This document shows, piece by piece, positions 1-7,691 of a stretch of 64,000 nucleotides of DNA. Location of the stretch: contig NZ_JBHUIT010000034.1 in NCBI RefSeq assembly GCF_042683045.1, positions 62,001 to 126,000 of the forward strand, in the 5' to 3' direction. Origin of the DNA: Luteolibacter algae. Lineage in GTDB: Bacteria > Verrucomicrobiota > Verrucomicrobiia > Verrucomicrobiales > Akkermansiaceae. Every line of letters begins with the position of its first letter. Position 1 is the stretch's first letter. The translations under genes were made by a program, and so were the position numbers. Under the pieces are notes generated by a model. The model was given only the letters and a program-made list of their open reading frames with translations, was not told where the DNA came from and did not search any database.

Positions 1-199
1 GGATCTTCCGGATTTCCTTGAGAAGGATATCAGCAACCTCGACAATGGAGATTCCCTTCACATCGGGGATCTGGCTTTCCCTGAAGGCGTGAAGCCTACC
101 CACGAAGGCGATGTGGTTGTCGCACACATCGGCAAACCTGCTGCTTTGGTCTCCGAAGAAGCTTCCGACGCTCCGGAAGCTGCTGCAGTTCCTGCCTAA
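1..199 (+). CDS. rplY: 50S ribosomal protein L25 (Ctc-like), C-terminal part
   Basis: Only the last 65 codons are in the window, read from base 2; the gene begins upstream. The fragment matches the C-terminal beta domain of L25/general stress protein Ctc: alternating acidic turns with DGDSLHIGDLAFPEGV-like spacing (here GDSLHIGDL, then GVKPTHEGD), followed by an Ala/Glu-rich tail. L25 binds 5S rRNA in the large subunit, and the long Ctc form carries this extra domain. It lies just before pth, a common pairing in bacteria (rplY-pth), which supports the call. A strong intrinsic terminator follows, so pth probably depends on read-through or its own promoter. Confidence 0.8.
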   Translation, partial: DLPDFLEKDISNLDNGDSLHIGDLAFPEGVKPTHEGDVVVAHIGKPAALVSEEASDAPEAAAVPA

Positions 200-235
200 T
201 TTCCGGCATCGCGCCAAAAGATTATAAATTCTCAG

Positions 236-271
236 AAAAACGTCCGGGGTATCTTACTTCGGACGTTTTTT
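236..271 (+). terminator. Intrinsic terminator after rplY
   Basis: An 11-bp perfect stem (AAAAACGTCCG, 236-246, with CGGACGTTTTT, 260-270), a 13-nt loop and a T-run to 271. It follows the rplY stop by 36 bases and sits just before pth. Confidence 0.85.
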
Positions 272-312
272 ATTTGAAGAACCGCGCGGCTAGAGAACTA
301 ATTGCCACAAAT

Positions 313-930
313 ATGAGTATCTCGATGGTTATCGGCCTGGGAAATCCAGGCAGGCAATATGAAGCAACCCGTCATAATGTTGGCTTTATGCTTTTGGATC
401 GTCTTGCAGCGCAGGATGGAGCCGTGTTCAAGTCAGAGCCAAAATGGCAGGCACATATCGCAAAGCTCGGCGACGGGTTGATTCTGGTGAAACCCCAGAC
501 GTTTATGAATTTGAGCGGTAGGTCGGTGCGTCAGATACTAACATTTTATAAGTGGCAGCCCGATAGGATACTCGTTGCGTATGATGACGTCTCATTGCCT
601 CTTGGACATCTAAGATTCCGCGAAAAAGGCTCCGCTGGCGGGCATAACGGAATCAAATCCATTATCGAGCATTTGGGCGGGGATGGATTTGCCAGATTGA
701 AAATGGGAATCGGTGCCGCACGCAGTGGAGAGATGACAGGTCACGTGTTGGGAAAATTCTCCTCTGATGAGCACGAAGACTTAGAAAACATGCTTGCCAC
801 TGCGCAAGAAGCCGTTCAGGTTTCGCGCTCCCAAGGTATTGCCTTGGCCTCGAACCGTTTTAATACACCACGGATTAAAATACCGCGTAACCAACCAACA
901 AAGAATAACGAAGATGAGCCGCAAATATGA
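313..930 (+). CDS. pth: Peptidyl-tRNA hydrolase
   Basis: Cytosolic enzyme that cleaves peptidyl-tRNA released by stalled or aborted ribosomes and recycles the tRNA. The N-terminal signature GLGNPGRQYEATRHNVG is present with the catalytic His (RHNVG). Later come the KPQTFMNLSG and DDVSLPLGHLRFREKGSAGGHNG-type segments, including the conserved Asp (YDDVSLP) and the second His (GGHNG). About 205 residues from the ATG at 313, slightly longer than usual (~190) because of a basic C-terminal tail. An upstream in-frame TTG (274) and an internal ATG (325, just before VIGLGNPG) are alternative starts. The 3' end overlaps rpsF by 17 bases, so the two are probably translationally coupled. Confidence 0.95.
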   Translation: MSISMVIGLGNPGRQYEATRHNVGFMLLDRLAAQDGAVFKSEPKWQAHIAKLGDGLILVKPQTFMNLSGRSVRQILTFYKWQPDRILVAYDDVSLPLGHLRFREKGSAGGHNGIKSIIEHLGGDGFARLKMGIGAARSGEMTGHVLGKFSSDEHEDLENMLATAQEAVQVSRSQGIALASNRFNTPRIKIPRNQPTKNNEDEPQI

Positions 931-1201
931 AGGTCTGATTGTCCTGACAACCAAGAACCAAGAAGGCAGCATGGATGACTTGGTCTCCGCTGTTGCAAAA
1001 GACATGGAGTCCTCAGGAGCAAAAGTTGAAAACATCAACAACATGGGCCGCCGTGAATTCGCAAACACACCGCGCAAGATCACTGGTGCCCATTACGTGA
1101 CCTACACAATTTCTGGCGAACCTGATTGCATTTCCAAAATTCAGGAGAAACTTGCCCTTAACGAATCTGTTTATCTGAATCAGTTCAATCGCGTTGCCTG
1201 A
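914..1201 (+). CDS. rpsF: 30S ribosomal protein S6
   Basis: Small-subunit protein that normally binds 16S rRNA with S18. The sequence begins MSRKYEGLIVLTTKNQEG, the usual beta-strand start of S6 (YEGLIVL corresponds to YE.v.il). Further on come KVENINNMGRREFA and the GAHYVTYTISGEPD strand. 95 residues, the normal size. The start is the ATG at 914 inside the end of pth; a longer in-frame reading from 794 would lie wholly inside pth and has no S6 homology. ssb follows, as in the widespread rpsF-ssb-rpsR cluster, but rpsR is not adjacent here. Confidence 0.93.
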   Translation: MSRKYEGLIVLTTKNQEGSMDDLVSAVAKDMESSGAKVENINNMGRREFANTPRKITGAHYVTYTISGEPDCISKIQEKLALNESVYLNQFNRVA

Positions 1202-1268
1202 TTCGGCGAGTCGCATTGAAAAGATCAGCAGCTTTATATCCACTACCTAACTTTCTATATTTCCCATT

Positions 1269-1745
1269 ATGGCTAATTTAAACAAAGTAATGCTGCTCGG
1301 AAACCTCACCCGCGATCCGGAATTGAGACACACCCCGAAGGGCTCGGCCGTTGCCGATCTTGGAGTGGCAGTGAATCGTAAAATTCAGGATGGAAATGGT
1401 GGATGGAAGGACGAGACGACGTTTGTCGATGTTACCGTTTGGGGAAGTAGTGCGGAAAACGCACAGAAGTATCTTACCAAGGGCCGGGGAGTCTTCATCG
1501 AAGGGCGGCTCCAGATGGATACCTGGGATGACAAAGCCACAGGCCAAAAGCGTAGTAAGCTGAAGGTTGTGGCAGATAATCTCCAGTTTCTACCCGATGG
1601 AAGAGGTGGAAATGGCGGCGGGAGTGGCTCACGCCAGGCTTCCAACGACTACAATAACGGATCTGATTCACATAGCGGTGGCCGTCAAGGTGGCTCCGCT
1701 GCCCCGATCGATGATTATCAGGAGGATGACGATATCCCGTTTTGA
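1269..1745 (+). CDS. ssb: Single-stranded DNA-binding protein
   Basis: Binds ssDNA as a tetramer in replication, repair and recombination. Residues 1-110 form the OB fold, beginning MANLNKVMLLGNLTRDPELR with the typical GRL-like strand FIEGRLQMDTWDDK. Residues 111-150 are a Gly/Ser/Asn-rich disordered linker, and the protein ends in the acidic tip EDDDIPF used to recruit partner proteins. 158 residues, normal size. The gene follows rpsF and is closed by a clear terminator. Confidence 0.97.
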   Translation: MANLNKVMLLGNLTRDPELRHTPKGSAVADLGVAVNRKIQDGNGGWKDETTFVDVTVWGSSAENAQKYLTKGRGVFIEGRLQMDTWDDKATGQKRSKLKVVADNLQFLPDGRGGNGGGSGSRQASNDYNNGSDSHSGGRQGGSAAPIDDYQEDDDIPF

Positions 1746-1767
1746 TTTCTTGAAGGATCTATTTTCC

Positions 1768-1798
1768 AAAAAGGCGGTCAATTTGGCCGCCTTTTTTT
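1768..1798 (+). terminator. Intrinsic terminator after ssb
   Basis: Stem AAAAAGGCGG (1768-1777) pairs with CCGCCTTTTT (1787-1796) around a 9-nt loop, and a T-run continues to 1798. It ends the ssb transcript 22 bases after the stop. The convergent pyrB ends at 1825. Confidence 0.85.
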
Positions 1799-1824
1799 GT
1801 TCCGGGATTAGATAGCGGAATATG

Positions 1825-2757
1825 TCACATATGGGATTCGTTGGAATTCGGTTTCAGATAGTAGAGCACGGCCATCCGAGCGGCGATGCCGTTCTCAACC
1901 TGATCATTGATGAGCGAACGTTCGTAGTCCATTACTGCATCGCAGAGCTCGACACCACGGTTCACAGGGCCCGGGTGCATGAGATAGAGACCGCGTTTAC
2001 GGATGTCTTCCAAGCGAGCATCGGTGATGCCATAAAGACGGTGATATTCCCGGAGTGAAGGGAAAAAGGGTGCATCTTGTCGCTCCATTTGAACGCGGAG
2101 CAAATACACGATATCGGGCGACCATTTCATGGCGTCTTCATAGCTGGTAAAACGCCGGATTCCTTCCGGCCCGTTTCTGGGATTAAGTGATCCGGGACCG
2201 AGAAAGGCAACGTTGACCCCAAGTTTTTTGAGGATACATGAAGTCGACCGCGCAACGCGGGAATGAAGGATATCACCGATGATGAGGACTTTCTTGCCTG
2301 CTGGATCAGAAAATTTCTCCTTGATGGTAAATGCATCCAGCAAGGCTTGTGTCGGATGGGCATGGGCGCCATCGCCGGCATTGATCACAGATGCATTGGT
2401 TTGCGCCGCGATCGCTGCCGGAAGCCCGGAGCGGGAGTGGCGGACAATGATATAGTCCGTGCGCATCGCTTGAAGGGTCTCCACCGTTTCCCGGACGGAT
2501 TCTCCCTTGGTCACAGAGGAATGGCGGACATCGAAATTCGTAACATCCGCGGAGAGACGCTTTGCCGCGACTTCGAAGGATGAGTGGGTGCGGGTGGATG
2601 GCTCATAAAAAAGCGTCAGCACAGACTTTCCCTTTAACGCTGGCACTTTCTTTACCGAGCGGGTGAATAGTTCCTTGAACGGGATTGCCTGATCAAGGAG
2701 GAGATCGATTTCCTCTCTCTTTAGCGATGAGATATCCAGAAGATCTTTACGGGCCAT
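1825..2757 (-). CDS. pyrB: Aspartate carbamoyltransferase catalytic subunit
   Basis: Catalyses carbamoyl phosphate + aspartate -> N-carbamoylaspartate, the committed step of pyrimidine synthesis. Carbamoyl-phosphate motif FYEPSTRTHSSFE (about residues 50-62), HPTQALLDAF (about 133-142) and the aspartate-site HPGPVNRGVE near the C-terminus are all intact. 310 residues, full length. Last gene of a minus-strand operon: its start overlaps the end of the upstream membrane-protein gene by 11 bases, and a PyrR domain is encoded further upstream. No pyrI-like regulatory subunit or pyrC is adjacent. Confidence 0.97.
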   Translation of the reverse strand: MARKDLLDISSLKREEIDLLLDQAIPFKELFTRSVKKVPALKGKSVLTLFYEPSTRTHSSFEVAAKRLSADVTNFDVRHSSVTKGESVRETVETLQAMRTDYIIVRHSRSGLPAAIAAQTNASVINAGDGAHAHPTQALLDAFTIKEKFSDPAGKKVLIIGDILHSRVARSTSCILKKLGVNVAFLGPGSLNPRNGPEGIRRFTSYEDAMKWSPDIVYLLRVQMERQDAPFFPSLREYHRLYGITDARLEDIRKRGLYLMHPGPVNRGVELCDAVMDYERSLINDQVENGIAARMAVLYYLKPNSNESHM

Positions 2758-3595
2758 AATTGAAGAGTGGGGCGTAGTGAAGACCCCCGAAGACGAGGGT
2801 CATGATGATGATGATTGCCAGAAAAGCCGCATGGTGGCGGGAACGTTTCTTTTTTATGAAAATGTAACCCGCCAGCGTGATGGATAGCACGATGAGAGCC
2901 AGAGGAGTGATAGGATGGGCTGTCCTGGAAGCAGCGGCGGCAGCTCCGATTGCGACTCCGTAGGAGACACTTAAAAGCAAAGGATGGGCGGTGATGCTGC
3001 GCAGATGCATGGCCGGGTCCTGAGCGTTTGCAGATAGGTGGCCCAAAGCCTCCCTACGGCGAATTTCCTCAATATCCCTTTGCGCATGACGTTGTGCCGG
3101 GAGGGCGGTCTTCTGTGTTACCGCCGGTGCAGGAGCAAGTGGTAACTCGTTCTTACGCAATGAATGAATCGGTTGAGACTCGATTTTAGCGACTGGAGTA
3201 GGTGAATCGGAGGGTAAATCGAGATGGACGATTTCTTCCTCCCCAAGAGGCAAGTCCACGACTTCAACGGGGGATTGGTCGGGATGGGCCGGATCCAGGA
3301 TCGGCAATGGCTGATCGGCCAACTGCGCTTCCGGTGGTGCGGTGAGAAGGAGATCCGATTTACTATCGGATTTGCCGTTGTCCGAGCTTGGTGCTGTGCG
3401 GTTTTCGGGGGCGGGAGTCTGCTTATTCGCCTTCTTCGGCGGTGGGGTGGGGAGCTCCGGTGTCGCCGGTGAAGGCGGCGAAATTGGAAGAGAACGCTGC
3501 CCTGGAGAACCAAGCGGCGGAATGGAATCTGGTATACCCAGACCCTCTCGCAGTGCGACGATTTCCGCAGGGCTTTTTTTCTTCTTCGGAATCAT
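2747..3595 (-). CDS. Proline-rich membrane protein of unknown function in the pyr operon
   Basis: No recognised family. 282 residues in two parts: residues 1-190 are Pro/Lys/Ser-rich and probably disordered (many PP, PTPPPKK and acidic stretches), and the last ~80 residues hold about three hydrophobic helices (HPLLLSVSYGVAIGAAAA; PLALIVLSITLAGYIFI; AAFLAIIIIMTLVFGGL) separated by the basic loop KKKRSRHH. A long cytoplasmic tail on a small membrane anchor is likely. The ATG at 3595 overlaps the stop of purD-pyrR (ATGA), and its own end overlaps pyrB, so all three are probably translated from one mRNA. The position suggests a link to nucleotide metabolism, but nothing in the sequence shows a function. 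Confidence 0.75.
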   Translation of the reverse strand: MIPKKKKSPAEIVALREGLGIPDSIPPLGSPGQRSLPISPPSPATPELPTPPPKKANKQTPAPENRTAPSSDNGKSDSKSDLLLTAPPEAQLADQPLPILDPAHPDQSPVEVVDLPLGEEEIVHLDLPSDSPTPVAKIESQPIHSLRKNELPLAPAPAVTQKTALPAQRHAQRDIEEIRRREALGHLSANAQDPAMHLRSITAHPLLLSVSYGVAIGAAAAASRTAHPITPLALIVLSITLAGYIFIKKKRSRHHAAFLAIIIIMTLVFGGLHYAPLFNYGP

Positions 3596-5394
3596 GGTTT
3601 CTGCGGTGTGACGACCCGGACGAGATCCTCACCATCGGTTCCTTCCAGAGACACGTGCACATGGTCGTGACGGTTGGTTTCTAGGTCGATTCCGGTATAG
3701 GTCGCGTGGATGGGTAATTCCCGGTGCCCCCGATCGATGAGGACTGCCAGCTCGACTTTTGCCGGGCGGCCATAATCGGAAAGTGCATCCAGAGCTGCAC
3801 GGATGGTGCGTCCGGTGAAAAGCACATCGTCTACCAGAATGATATGGGCGCCATCAATGGGGAACGGAATATCACTTTCCTGAAGTTTGGGATTTTCACG
3901 GAGGTGTTCAAAATCATCGCGATAAAGTGAGATATCCAGAACCCCGAAATTGAGGTCACGATCATCCGCGGAAAGCCGGGTAAGCAAACGCTCCGCGACT
4001 TCATCACCGCGCGACCGTATCCCGATGAGCGCGATCGCGGACTCCGGGTTCGCTTTGCGGATTGATTCAGCAAGAGTTTCGATACCATTGGCGATATCGT
4101 CGGGGGTCAGGGTCAAACGAATGTTTTCAGCCGCGTGGGATTTTGCATCGGGAAAGTTTAGGATACCGATGTCCGTGCGGCGTTGAAGACCGGGGAAGGA
4201 GATTTGATCGGCCGCCGCATGAGCCGCATTGACTGCGGACATCCGGTCCGGTCCCTGGGCGACGCAGGCCAGAACCCGGCCGCCATTGGTTTGCCATTCT
4301 TCGCCACTCCGTTTTGTGCCGGAATGAAAGACCTGTTGCCCGGTGTTTTCCAGCCCACTGATTACATCACCCGAGCGAGAGCTTTCCGGATAGCCATGGG
4401 ATGCCAGAATCACACAGACCGACCATTGGTCTGAAAAGGAAATGAGCTGTTTGTCGAGTTTGCCTTTGGCGCCGTTGAGGCAGAACGAAGCGAGGTCTCC
4501 ACTGAGCAGAGGCATCACCGCCTGGCATTCCGGATCGCCGAAGCGGCAATTGTATTCGATGACTTTCGGGCCATCGGGAGTTAGCATGAGCCCGAAGTAG
4601 AGGAAACCACGGTATGGAAGTTTCTCCGATTGCAGCGCCGCGACAGTAGGTGCGACAATGGATTCATCGATGATTTCCAGAAGTTCCTGGGAAATGAGTT
4701 TGCGGGACGCAACCGCACCCATTCCACCCGTATTCGGGCCAAGATCATCGTTTTCCAAACGTTTGTAGTCACGGGCAGGAGTCAGAATGAGATACTGGTC
4801 ATCGACAATGGCAGCGAAGATGGAGACTTCCGGGCCGACGAGGCATTCCTCAACCAACAATCGACCGGGACCGAAGCGCTTCTGGGTGAAAACCTCATCG
4901 AGGAACTCGAGAGCACTTTTTTCGTCCGGACAGACGGCCACACCTTTTCCTGCAGCAAGCCCGTCAAATTTTAGAACCGTCGGGTATTTGCCGTCGATTG
5001 CCGCAACTGAGGATTCAAGGGAGTCGCAGGCGGAGGCGGATGCGGTCGGAATATTGTTCCGGAGAAGGAAATCTTTGGCGAACTCTTTGCTTGCCTCCAG
5101 TTGCGCGGATTCCTTCGGCGGTCCCCAGCAAGGAATGCCATTTTTTTCACACAGGTTGGCCAGGCCGTCTCCGGTGACCAGGTAGGATTCTTCTCCCGCC
5201 ACGCAGAGATCGATTGAGTGCTCGGTCATCCATGAAATCAAGGAGGGCAGATCCGTGGCCGTGGTTGGCCGGGCGATTTCAAAAATGGCATCGCTACCGG
5301 GAAAGGAAAAGAGCTCGGGCTTTTGCGGAGAGAGTGAGAGGGTCTGGATGAGTGCGTGCTCGCGGCCGCCTTTTCCTACAACAAGTATTTTCAT
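3592..5394 (-). CDS. purD-pyrR: Fusion of phosphoribosylamine-glycine ligase (PurD) and PyrR uracil phosphoribosyltransferase/regulator
   Basis: One uninterrupted frame of 600 residues. Residues 1-425 are a complete GARS (PurD): MKILVVGKGGREHALI, the ATP-grasp segment LKFDGLAAGKGVAV and NCRFGDPECQAVMPLL. Residues 427-600 match PyrR along its whole length: ALIGIRSRGDEVAERL, GVLDISLYRDDF, the PRPP loop ILVDDVLFTGRTIRAALDAL, and VELAVLIDRGHRELPI. PurD makes GAR in purine synthesis; PyrR senses UMP/PRPP, binds pyr mRNA and has UPRTase activity. The ATG at 5394 is preferred because PurD proteins start MKILVVG; a TTG at 5448 would add 18 unconserved residues. The start sits directly after a GGAG, an unusually tight spacing. 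Overlaps the next gene by ATGA. Confidence 0.93.
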   Translation of the reverse strand: MKILVVGKGGREHALIQTLSLSPQKPELFSFPGSDAIFEIARPTTATDLPSLISWMTEHSIDLCVAGEESYLVTGDGLANLCEKNGIPCWGPPKESAQLEASKEFAKDFLLRNNIPTASASACDSLESSVAAIDGKYPTVLKFDGLAAGKGVAVCPDEKSALEFLDEVFTQKRFGPGRLLVEECLVGPEVSIFAAIVDDQYLILTPARDYKRLENDDLGPNTGGMGAVASRKLISQELLEIIDESIVAPTVAALQSEKLPYRGFLYFGLMLTPDGPKVIEYNCRFGDPECQAVMPLLSGDLASFCLNGAKGKLDKQLISFSDQWSVCVILASHGYPESSRSGDVISGLENTGQQVFHSGTKRSGEEWQTNGGRVLACVAQGPDRMSAVNAAHAAADQISFPGLQRRTDIGILNFPDAKSHAAENIRLTLTPDDIANGIETLAESIRKANPESAIALIGIRSRGDEVAERLLTRLSADDRDLNFGVLDISLYRDDFEHLRENPKLQESDIPFPIDGAHIILVDDVLFTGRTIRAALDALSDYGRPAKVELAVLIDRGHRELPIHATYTGIDLETNRHDHVHVSLEGTDGEDLVRVVTPQKP

Positions 5395-5483
5395 CTCCGG
5401 ATGTTTTGCGAGAAATGGAAGTGAACCGCAAGGATGAAGCGTTGCCAAAAAAAAGATGCTCCAAAGACGGGACGGTTACTCAC

Positions 5484-5510
5484 AAAAAAACCATCCAATA
5501 GGATGGTTTT
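5484..5510 (-). terminator. Intrinsic terminator after the small lipoprotein gene
   Basis: Read on the minus strand: AAAACCATCC (5510-5501), loop of 4, GGATGGTTTT (5496-5487), T-run to 5484. It lies between the lipoprotein stop (5537) and the purD-pyrR start (5394). It could also act as a leader attenuator for purD-pyrR, but no competing antiterminator was seen. Confidence 0.8.
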
Positions 5511-5536
5511 AGAGATGATCAGATTCGCCGCCCGAC

Positions 5537-5902
5537 CTAGAGTGGCTTCGGAGGCAGCAGTGAACCATCCATGTCGCCTTCAGTGATCTCCGGAAGCGTT
5601 GGCTCTTCAAAGTTGCCGGGGATGAATGACCAGAAGGAACGTTTGCGTTTTTGCTCGAAGGCAAGGGCACGCTCCTTCCCCAAAGGCATGTCCTGGAGGT
5701 CCTCTTCGCGCACTTCCACGACATTCACTTTGTTTGGACGAAGGTCTGCCAAAGAGAATTCTTTTACGCTTTTTCCGGCGTTGGACGCAGTTTCCTGGAC
5801 GCTTTTGGTCGCATTCGCTGCTGTGGATTTAACGGTGTCCAGAGCTCCGCACGAGCCAAGCAGAATAGGCAACAGGACTCCGGGAATAAAATATTTTAGC
5901 AT
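5537..5902 (-). CDS. Small lipoprotein of unknown function
   Basis: 121 residues beginning MLKYFIPGVLLPILLGSC: a short positive start, a hydrophobic core and an LGSC lipobox, so the mature protein should be lipidated at Cys18. It continues with an Ala/Thr/Ser-rich helical stretch (TVKSTAANATKSVQETASNAGKSVKEF) resembling low-complexity amphipathic helices, then a charged region and a Pro-rich end. No family recognised. Transcribed alone, with a terminator after it and a GTGAC-N6-GTCAC dyad about 90 bases upstream. Confidence 0.75.
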   Translation of the reverse strand: MLKYFIPGVLLPILLGSCGALDTVKSTAANATKSVQETASNAGKSVKEFSLADLRPNKVNVVEVREEDLQDMPLGKERALAFEQKRKRSFWSFIPGNFEEPTLPEITEGDMDGSLLPPKPL

Positions 5903-5989
5903 AGCTGGCTGATTTTTTTGCGTTAAACGGGTGCAAGGGGACTACACGCAGTCTCTACCATTGATCGAATCGTGTCCAGTCGCTGTTTT

Positions 5990-6007
5990 TGTGACATAAT
6001 CGTCACT
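5990..6007. promoter_or_regulatory. Dyad TGTGAC-N6-GTCACT
   Basis: Inverted half-sites GTGAC/GTCAC with a 6-base spacer, about 88 bases upstream of the lipoprotein gene. The same arrangement occurs at 10856-10873 before the PhoB-like gene. Regulator unknown; could be chance. Confidence 0.3.
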
Positions 6008-6014
6008 TTCCGGA

Positions 6015-6905
6015 TCAGCGGCTTACCAGAATGAAAAAATTTCGCACCGGCCGATTGAGCAATCCGCGGCGTGTGAGCGGGCCGCCGGAGATGGAGGAGG
6101 AAATGTAAAGATCGGTCGAACGGCCGCCGTCCAAATTCAATGCCTGGCGGACGTTCCATGGGGCGGGAGAGCCAGAACCGAGGGCGCTGCCGAGCGCTGC
6201 CAAGCTGCAGGAGGATGTCCGGCCTATCCACCAGCGTGTCCCGCCATCGCTAAGTAGAATCGATCTAACCGCGCTTTTTTCCGGATCAAGTCCGCCGATG
6301 GTTTTCCCGTTCTCGACAAGCAAAGGTCCGGCTTGCAAAAGCTCCTTGGAACTTTCCACGGCCGAGCGGGAGCTTCGCCTCGAAATAGAGGCCGCACCCG
6401 CACTTGAGATCCGGTAGATTCCGCTTCCCAATGATGATGCGGAATTCCACCCACCGGATATCTTTCCCTCGGAAATTACCAAGCCCAAAGGAGCACCCTC
6501 CGGGGTGAAGAAACCGGCATTGATCGCAAGAAGGGCGTTTGTCGCGTGTGCCACACTGGCGGAATCCGCGAAACGGGAACCGGGACCATTGGCTTGATCA
6601 ATGACTTTGAGGAGATGTGTGCGCGAATCGTAGGAGACGCCTTCAAATTGAATCCCGGCTATGGTCTTTCTCGAGATGTTCGGCTTATCGGCAGGGCGGG
6701 AGAGCTCGCCATCGGGGACGGCGGAAGGGGAAACGGTTGCCGGAGAAGATGATGCCGCCGGTGATGTCGGGTTCCCGGGGTGTGGATATCGTTGATCCGG
6801 GACCGGAGAATTGGAATTTGATCGAATCAGTGGCTCGGCAGGTTGGCACGAAATGACTGCCAAAGAGATCAGGGAAAGGATCGGTTTTTCAAAAACGCCA
6901 AACAT
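6015..6905 (-). CDS. Phosphodiester glycosidase (NAGPA/DUF2233-like) lipoprotein
   Basis: Begins MFGVFEKPILSLISLAVISC: a lipoprotein signal with a VISC lipobox, followed by ~60 Pro/Ser-rich residues. The C-terminal ~210 residues match the NAGPA-type fold: LLAINAGFFTPEGAPLGLVISEGK, LQAGPLLVENGK and QALNLDGGRSTDLYI, the characteristic NGGFF/GP.L/NLDGG pattern. Members hydrolyse N-acetylglucosamine phosphodiesters, and bacterial versions act outside the cytoplasm; the substrate here is unknown. 296 residues from the ATG at 6905. An upstream ATG at 6983 would add 26 residues that would disturb the signal peptide. Divergent from the LON-domain gene, with about 100 bases between starts. Confidence 0.8.
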   Translation of the reverse strand: MFGVFEKPILSLISLAVISCQPAEPLIRSNSNSPVPDQRYPHPGNPTSPAASSSPATVSPSAVPDGELSRPADKPNISRKTIAGIQFEGVSYDSRTHLLKVIDQANGPGSRFADSASVAHATNALLAINAGFFTPEGAPLGLVISEGKISGGWNSASSLGSGIYRISSAGAASISRRSSRSAVESSKELLQAGPLLVENGKTIGGLDPEKSAVRSILLSDGGTRWWIGRTSSCSLAALGSALGSGSPAPWNVRQALNLDGGRSTDLYISSSISGGPLTRRGLLNRPVRNFFILVSR

Positions 6906-7006
6906 GCCGTGATCTAATCCGATCAAGGAACGACCCGCAAGAAGGGAGATTTTTTTGAAACTCCTTGTGGGTTGCGAGTCCATTTTGCTGGTGTAATGAT
7001 CAGGGA

Positions 7007-7624
7007 ATGACGGGTTTGAGTTTGCCGAGAAAGTGCGGGGTGATGTTGTTGCCGGATTGCACGTTGTTTCCGCATGGTGGGTTGCCGCTGTATGTTTTTG
7101 AAGAGCGGTATCGCAGGATGTTGGAAAAGGCGCTGGAAGGGGAATGTGTCTTTGCCATCGCACGAATCAAAGAGCATGGGAATGGCGGGGAAGATGAGAT
7201 TTCCCACATCGGCACGGCCGGATTGGTGAGGGCTTCCCGTCAGCGGGCGGATGGCACTTCCGAGCTACTGTTGCATGGGGTGATCCGGGTGAAATTCCTG
7301 GAATGGCTGGATGAAGAAGATTATCCGTGTGCGCTGATCGAACCTTTGCCGTGCGAACCACTTGACGAGAAACAGGGCGCGGCCGCGATGAAAACTCTTC
7401 GCGGAGCCGTGGAAGACGGACTGGCGAATCTGCCTACCGATGTGCAGGCCGGTGTTCTGACATTGCTTGACCAAGCAGATGAGCCCGGGCTGATGTCCGA
7501 TCTGGTGGCTCAGCAGTTTGTCCACGATGTGGATCTGCGGCAGAAACTTCTGGAAACCAGTTCCGTAGGAGACCGTGTGGCGATGCTTTGCGGATTTTTT
7601 GAAAAGATTCGCAGCTCGGATTGA
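7007..7624 (+). CDS. LON substrate-binding domain protein (peptidase S16, N-terminal domain only)
   Basis: 205 residues matching only the N-terminal (PUA-like) domain of Lon: MLLPDCTLFPHGGLPLYVFEERYRRML is the typical LFPl..lplhIFEpRYr pattern, followed by GTAGLVRASRQRADGTSELLLHGVIRVKFLEW. There is no ATPase or protease domain, so it is a stand-alone LON-domain protein of the YcaA/Bfl type, role not firmly known. The ATG at 7007 follows AGGGA and is preferred to the in-frame start at 6965, which overlaps the divergent promoter region. Confidence 0.85.
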   Translation: MTGLSLPRKCGVMLLPDCTLFPHGGLPLYVFEERYRRMLEKALEGECVFAIARIKEHGNGGEDEISHIGTAGLVRASRQRADGTSELLLHGVIRVKFLEWLDEEDYPCALIEPLPCEPLDEKQGAAAMKTLRGAVEDGLANLPTDVQAGVLTLLDQADEPGLMSDLVAQQFVHDVDLRQKLLETSSVGDRVAMLCGFFEKIRSSD

Positions 7625-7691
7625 AATAAGATCCATCGTAGTCTTTTCTGGATTGCTAGCGGGCGGATGCGGTGGCTAGGTTCGGTGCAGA

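Noticed and set aside
5395..5448. 18-residue extension of PurD-PyrR from a TTG
   Set aside because: PurD proteins begin at MKILVVG; the extension is not conserved-looking.
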